DNA from: Azospirillum sp. 47_25
GTDB taxonomy: Bacteria > Pseudomonadota > Alphaproteobacteria > RF32 > CAG-239
Reading direction: 5' to 3'
DNA: 35,655 nucleotides
Assembly (NCBI GenBank): GCA_001917125.1
Contig: MNTU01000046.1
Location: 1-35,655, forward strand
Part shown: positions 31,832-35,655 of the stretch, piece by piece
Numbering within the stretch: the first letter of the stretch is position 1
Layout: the number at the start of each line of letters is the position of its first letter
Notes under the pieces: model-generated
The model's input: the letters and a program-made list of their open reading frames with translations, nothing else
What the model was told of the DNA's origin: nothing
Databases searched by the model: none
Made by a program: the position numbers and the translations under genes

Positions 31832-32521
31832 ATGGAGACGGATAAAGCTCATATTCTGGTGGTGGACGATGACACCCGTCTGCGTTCCCTGCTGCAGCGT
31901 TTTCTGCGTGAGAACGATTTTTATGTTTCGGTGGCCAAAGATGCGGCTGAAGCCCGTGAGCGCCTGAGCGAATATAAATTTGATTTGCTGATTGTCGATA
32001 TTATGATGCCGAACGAAAGCGGGCTTGATTTTTTGGGGACGCTGCGGCAGGAAAGTATGGTTCCGGTGATTTTGCTGACGGCAATGGGCGAAACGGCAGA
32101 CCGGATTGCCGGGTTGGAGACCGGTGCGGATGATTATCTGGCCAAACCGTTTGAACCGAAAGAGCTGGTTTTGCGAATCAGAAATATTTTGAAACGGGCA
32201 CCGAAAGAAAACGCACTTGAAAACCAAGTTCTGGATTTGGGACTGTGTCTGTATGACATGGAGAAGAAAGAGCTTTCCACCAAGCAAAATCAGATTATTC
32301 ATATTACCCCGGTTGAACAGCTGCTGCTGTCAGTTCTCGGGCAGAAAGCCGGGCAGGTTTTTTCACGCGAAAAACTGGCGGAAATTTTGGGGGCCGGGCA
32401 AAGTCCGCGCTCAATTGACGTGCAGATTACCCGGCTGCGTAAAAAAATTGAAAGAGATTCCAAAAATCCGCGTTATCTGCAAACCGTGCGCGGAAAGGGG
32501 TATATGCTGCTTCCCGAATAA
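31832..32521 (+). CDS. OmpR-family response regulator
   Basis: A two-component transcription factor of 229 residues. The receiver domain has the acidic pocket D12-D13-D14 and the phosphoacceptor Asp56 in LLIVDIMMP. The Thr of LLTAMGE and the Lys of YLAKPF are present. The C-terminal winged-helix domain (about 130-229) has SPRSIDVQITRLRKKIE and the wing YLQTVRGKGYMLLPE. It resembles the alphaproteobacterial OmpR-like regulators paired with EnvZ-like kinases. The kinase at 33149 is the obvious partner, although an opposite-strand gene and a terminator-like element lie between. Its targets cannot be read. Confidence 0.93.
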   Translation: METDKAHILVVDDDTRLRSLLQRFLRENDFYVSVAKDAAEARERLSEYKFDLLIVDIMMPNESGLDFLGTLRQESMVPVILLTAMGETADRIAGLETGADDYLAKPFEPKELVLRIRNILKRAPKENALENQVLDLGLCLYDMEKKELSTKQNQIIHITPVEQLLLSVLGQKAGQVFSREKLAEILGAGQSPRSIDVQITRLRKKIERDSKNPRYLQTVRGKGYMLLPE

Positions 32522-32533
32522 CAAGGGTAAAAG

Positions 32534-32610
32534 ACTTGTTTAGCGGTCGGTTAATACAGATTTGCCGGGCGGGCAAAATCTTATCACTCGACTCGCTATC
32601 CAAGTTTTTT
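32534..32610. terminator. Structured terminator-like element after the response regulator
   Basis: ACTTG-tt-TAGCG (32534-32545) pairs with CGCTA-tc-CAAGT (32594-32605), closing an inner arm GATTT-GCC/GGC-AAATC, and is followed by six Ts. Its 3' edge CGCTATCCAA is the same as in element E copy 1, but the interior differs, so relation to E is only partial. It should end the uvrC-pgsA-regulator transcript. Confidence 0.65.
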
Positions 32611-32622
32611 CGTTGTGCTATG

Positions 32623-32853
32623 TTATTCGGTTAGTTTTATGTGGATTAATTTGCCGTAGAAAGCGACAAGTTTACACAATGTCCAAGGCTCGCGGCATTC
32701 GCCTCTTTTAATCAAATCAAGTTTGGCCGCGGGGATTAATGTTTTATGGCTCAATTTAATCAGGTTCAACTTGTGTTCGGTTCTGAGTTTGAATAATTCC
32801 ATACCGCAGTCTTTGTAGAAGCGGTTTAAAATGTCAGTCTCTTTTCTTTTCAT
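32623..32853 (-). CDS. Small Xre-like helix-turn-helix protein
   Basis: A 76-residue basic protein. The region MELFKLRTEHKLNLIKLSHK followed by TLIPAAKLDLIKRGE fits helices 1-3 of an Xre/Cro-type DNA-binding fold, where the second helix is LIKLSHKT and the recognition helix PAAKLDLIKRG. The closing WTLCKLVAFYG with beta strand LIHIKL also fits. It lacks a partner domain and could be a repressor or an antitoxin-like regulator. AAGGA lies 6 nt before the ATG. It sits opposite to and between a response regulator and its kinase, and its message carries a long structured leader. The family call is by pattern only. Confidence 0.6.
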   Translation of the reverse strand: MKRKETDILNRFYKDCGMELFKLRTEHKLNLIKLSHKTLIPAAKLDLIKRGECREPWTLCKLVAFYGKLIHIKLTE

Positions 32854-32892
32854 GATTTGTCCTTGTAAATTTTTTTGAATTTAATAATTGAG

Positions 32893-33000
32893 TGTGGGAG
32901 CTCAAAATAGTCTACAAGCAACTACCCGCCTATTCAATATATTCGGACGGACTCCCACATAAGCGGGCTTTATTAATTCTTGTAGAAGAGTTTTGAGCTC
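32893..33000 (-). ncRNA. Structured leader or small RNA upstream of the HTH-like gene
   Basis: The minus-strand transcript would begin with a three-part hairpin: GAGCTCAAAA/TTTTGAGCTC (10 bp, 32898-32907 with 32991-33000), TCTACAAG/CTTGTAGA (8 bp, 32911-32918 with 32979-32986), and CCCGC-TAT type pairing (9 bp, 32925-32933 with 32959-32967). The last contains one G-U that would be a C-A mismatch on the other strand, which argues for the minus strand. The apical loop has GTGGGAG (in plus-strand 32952-32959) complementary over 8 nt to 32893-32900 just past the stem, allowing a pseudoknot or a switch. I cannot match it to a known RNA family. Confidence 0.6.
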
Positions 33001-33008
33001 TTGACATG

Positions 33009-33037
33009 ACAATAAGAGAAATGGGTGCGCTTGTCAA
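33009..33037 (-). promoter_or_regulatory. Promoter of the structured leader and HTH-like gene
   Basis: On the minus strand TTGACA (33032-33037), a 17-nt spacer and TATTGT (33009-33014) place the start near 33002, exactly at the foot of the long hairpin. The perfect -35 and correct spacing support it. Confidence 0.65.
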
Positions 33038-33084
33038 TCTTTTGTAGTACTTTGTAACTTTTCGTTTTTGGAGGAATGATTATT

Positions 33085-33115
33085 TTGCTGGAATTTGCCG
33101 GCGAATGATTATAAG
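33085..33115 (+). promoter_or_regulatory. Possible promoter of the histidine kinase gene
   Basis: TTGCTG (33085-33090) and TATAAG (33110-33115) are 19 nt apart, upstream of the kinase start at 33149. This would let the kinase be expressed separately from the response regulator. It diverges from the promoter at 33009-33037 with about 50 nt between. Confidence 0.4.
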
Positions 33116-33148
33116 ATGAGCGCAGTTATTGATTTTAGGAGTGAATAA

Positions 33149-34510
33149 ATGCGAGTGAAATTTCCCGAAAAAATCGATAACACTTTGCGCTTTTTAAAGT
33201 ATAAGCTTTTGCCGAAGACTTTATTTTTCCGCACGATGTTATTGATTTTTATTCCTTTGATTGTGGTTCAGGTGGTTTCGATTGTCGCCTTTTTTGACGG
33301 CAGCTGGGGCCGGGTCGGCAGACGTTTGTCGAATAACCTGACTTCCGATATGTCTTTTGTGATGCAGCTGATTGAAAAATCTCCCGATAAGCTGCAGGAA
33401 ATCAAAAAGGTGACCGATGAAACGCTGGATATGAGCGTCAGTGTTTATCTGAACAAAGACAAACATCGGATTATCAATAAAGTCAGCCGCAACAACGAAC
33501 TGGTTACCGGTTTTCTGGAAAGCGACCTGCGCCGCAAGTTTCCCGATTATCTGACCAGTATTTATATGGGCAAGGACGGCGACCGCAATTTGACGGTGTT
33601 TGTTGACACGCCGAAACGTTTGTTTAAGTTTGAGACTTCTTCCAAAAATATTTTCTCGACTTCGATTTTCGGTTTTGTCGCCTGGATGATTGGCACGTCA
33701 ATGTTGCTGTTTTTGGTTGCCGTGCTGTTTTTGCGCATACAGGTTCGTTCGATTGCCGAACTGGCTCAGGTGGCCGAAGATTTCGGTAAAGGCATTGACA
33801 ACAAGGATTTCAAACCGTACGGTTCTTCCGAAGTTCGGAAAGCGGCGATTGCCTTTATTAAAATGAAGGAGCGCATTCAGCGTCAAATCAGCGAACGTAC
33901 GCAGATGCTGGCCGGGGTATCGCATGATTTGCGCACGCCGCTGACGCGCATGAAACTGCAGGCGACAATGCTGCCGGATCCGCAGGAGCAGAAGGATTTG
34001 CTGGCCGACATTGACGAAATGGAAAAGATGCTTGACGGCTATCTCTCTTTTGTCAGCGGCGAGGGCGGTGAAAAAGCGGCTTTCGTTGATATGAACGAGT
34101 TGATTTTGAGCGTGTTGAACAAATTCCGCAACCAAAATGCAATGATCCGTTATAAGACCAATGACCAGGTCAGTGCCATTCAGGGGCGGGAACAGGCTTT
34201 GAAACGGGCAATGACCAATATCATCGGCAATGCTTTCAAGTACGGCAAAACCGTGTCGGTTGACTTGGAGAGCAACAACCGCAAAATGGAAATTGTGGTT
34301 GACGATGACGGTCCCGGTATCCCGGCGGATAAGCGCGAAGAAGTGTTTAAGGCCTTTTATCGCCTTGACGAATCGCGCAATAAAGAAACCGGCGGCGTCG
34401 GCTTGGGTTTGTCGATTGCCAAAGATGTCATAACATCCCACGGAGGCACGATTGAGCTCCTGGACAGTCCTATAGGAGGCTTGAGGGTACTCATTTCTAT
34501 TCCCTTATAG
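33149..34510 (+). CDS. EnvZ-like sensor histidine kinase
   Basis: A 453-residue inner-membrane kinase. Two membrane helices (about 27-48 and 172-192, FVAWMIGTSMLLFLVAVLFL) enclose a periplasmic sensor of about 120 residues. A HAMP linker follows (QVRSIAELAQVAEDFGKG). The dimerisation domain has His259 in GVSHDLRTPLTRMKLQ. The ATPase domain has the N box NIIGNAFKYGK, G1 DDDGPGIP and G2 GGVGLGLSIAK. AGGAG precedes the ATG. It most likely phosphorylates the regulator at 31832, from which it is separated by the HTH-like gene on the other strand. The stimulus is unknown. Confidence 0.94.
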   Translation: MRVKFPEKIDNTLRFLKYKLLPKTLFFRTMLLIFIPLIVVQVVSIVAFFDGSWGRVGRRLSNNLTSDMSFVMQLIEKSPDKLQEIKKVTDETLDMSVSVYLNKDKHRIINKVSRNNELVTGFLESDLRRKFPDYLTSIYMGKDGDRNLTVFVDTPKRLFKFETSSKNIFSTSIFGFVAWMIGTSMLLFLVAVLFLRIQVRSIAELAQVAEDFGKGIDNKDFKPYGSSEVRKAAIAFIKMKERIQRQISERTQMLAGVSHDLRTPLTRMKLQATMLPDPQEQKDLLADIDEMEKMLDGYLSFVSGEGGEKAAFVDMNELILSVLNKFRNQNAMIRYKTNDQVSAIQGREQALKRAMTNIIGNAFKYGKTVSVDLESNNRKMEIVVDDDGPGIPADKREEVFKAFYRLDESRNKETGGVGLGLSIAKDVITSHGGTIELLDSPIGGLRVLISIPL

Positions 34511-34512
34511 CA

Positions 34513-34569
34513 CGCAAATTCGTAAATTCATGGCCTGGTTGGGCTAAACCTCAGTGGTGAGAATTTGCG
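34513..34569. other. Long hairpin just after the kinase gene
   Basis: CGCAAATTC (34513-34521) pairs with GAATTTGCG (34561-34569), and an inner CTGGTT pairs with AACC-tc-AG. There is no T-run, so it is not a terminator by itself; one follows at 34585. It is not a tRNA. It may protect or process the 3' end. Confidence 0.5.
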
Positions 34570-34584
34570 AGCTACCCAAAGGAA

Positions 34585-34612
34585 AAAGCACCGGATTTTA
34601 TTTCGGTGCTTT
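34585..34612 (+). terminator. Terminator of the kinase gene
   Basis: AAAGCACCG (34585-34593) and CGGTGCTTT (34604-34612) form a 9-bp stem with a 10-nt loop, followed by Ts. Confidence 0.9.
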
Positions 34613-34685
34613 TTTCGTTGTTAAAACGATTTTAAGAGAATCAGATTATAATTGTTTGCAAGTTTAAGTTTTAGAGAGGACAGTT

Positions 34686-35655
<970 letters not shown>

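Noticed and set aside
34513..34569. tRNA-like fold after the kinase gene
   Set aside because: The outer stem is 9 bp and there is no T-loop, anticodon arm or CCA-compatible end.

Overview
The window comes from an alphaproteobacterium, most likely one living in an animal gut or another anaerobic, Bacteroidetes-rich habitat. Three things point to this lineage: an F0 operon ordered atpI-atpB-atpE-b'-b with the duplicated b subunit, a pal-cpoB-tilS-ftsH-glmM cluster, and REP-like palindromes built on a TCAAG/CTTGA loop. Pyruvate phosphate dikinase suggests anaerobic or PPi-based glycolysis. fliO, fliP and a YjfB-like small protein suggest flagella. The habitat and any species name are inference.

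Layout. 1-4209 (minus strand): a probable single transcription unit dciA, DsbA-like, atpI, atpB, atpE, b', b, ending in a strong terminator. 4289-5320 (plus): fliO-fliP, divergent from dciA across a short spacer holding an 11-bp inverted repeat. 5439-6068 (minus): a small outer-membrane barrel with a clear promoter and terminator. 6409-14191 (minus): an accessory block of two large lipoproteins (1349 and 626 residues) and a 260-residue barrel. Their lipobox and Ser/Asp-rich N-termini look like those of Bacteroidetes, and the two lipoproteins share a C-terminal domain I do not recognise. Composite palindromic repeats lie inside and beyond this block (10.9-11.3 and 15.7-15.8 kb). 14735-15613: an orphan membrane-anchored protein. 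16186-18891: ppdK behind a roughly 185-nt structured leader. 19051-21066: three unrecognised proteins. 21269-27688: envelope and housekeeping genes pal, cpoB, tilS, ftsH, glmM, with tilS-ftsH bracketed by two copies of a roughly 120-nt structured hairpin element. 27775-28840: three small unknowns. 28908-29084 (minus): a YjfB-like protein. 29202-34510: uvrC, pgsA (with a histone-like tail), an OmpR-type regulator and an EnvZ-type kinase, the last two separated by an oppositely oriented small HTH-like gene with a long structured leader. 34686-end: the N-terminal part of a very acidic protein that runs into a CCAGAG hexanucleotide repeat at the window edge.

Best candidates for something new: (1) the structured, possibly pseudoknotted RNA at 32893-33000 upstream of the small HTH-like gene; (2) the paired structured elements flanking tilS-ftsH; (3) the lipoprotein/barrel block with its shared C-terminal domain and paralogous promoters; (4) the c-subunit with an altered helix-packing motif. 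All names rest on reading motifs by eye; no database search was made.
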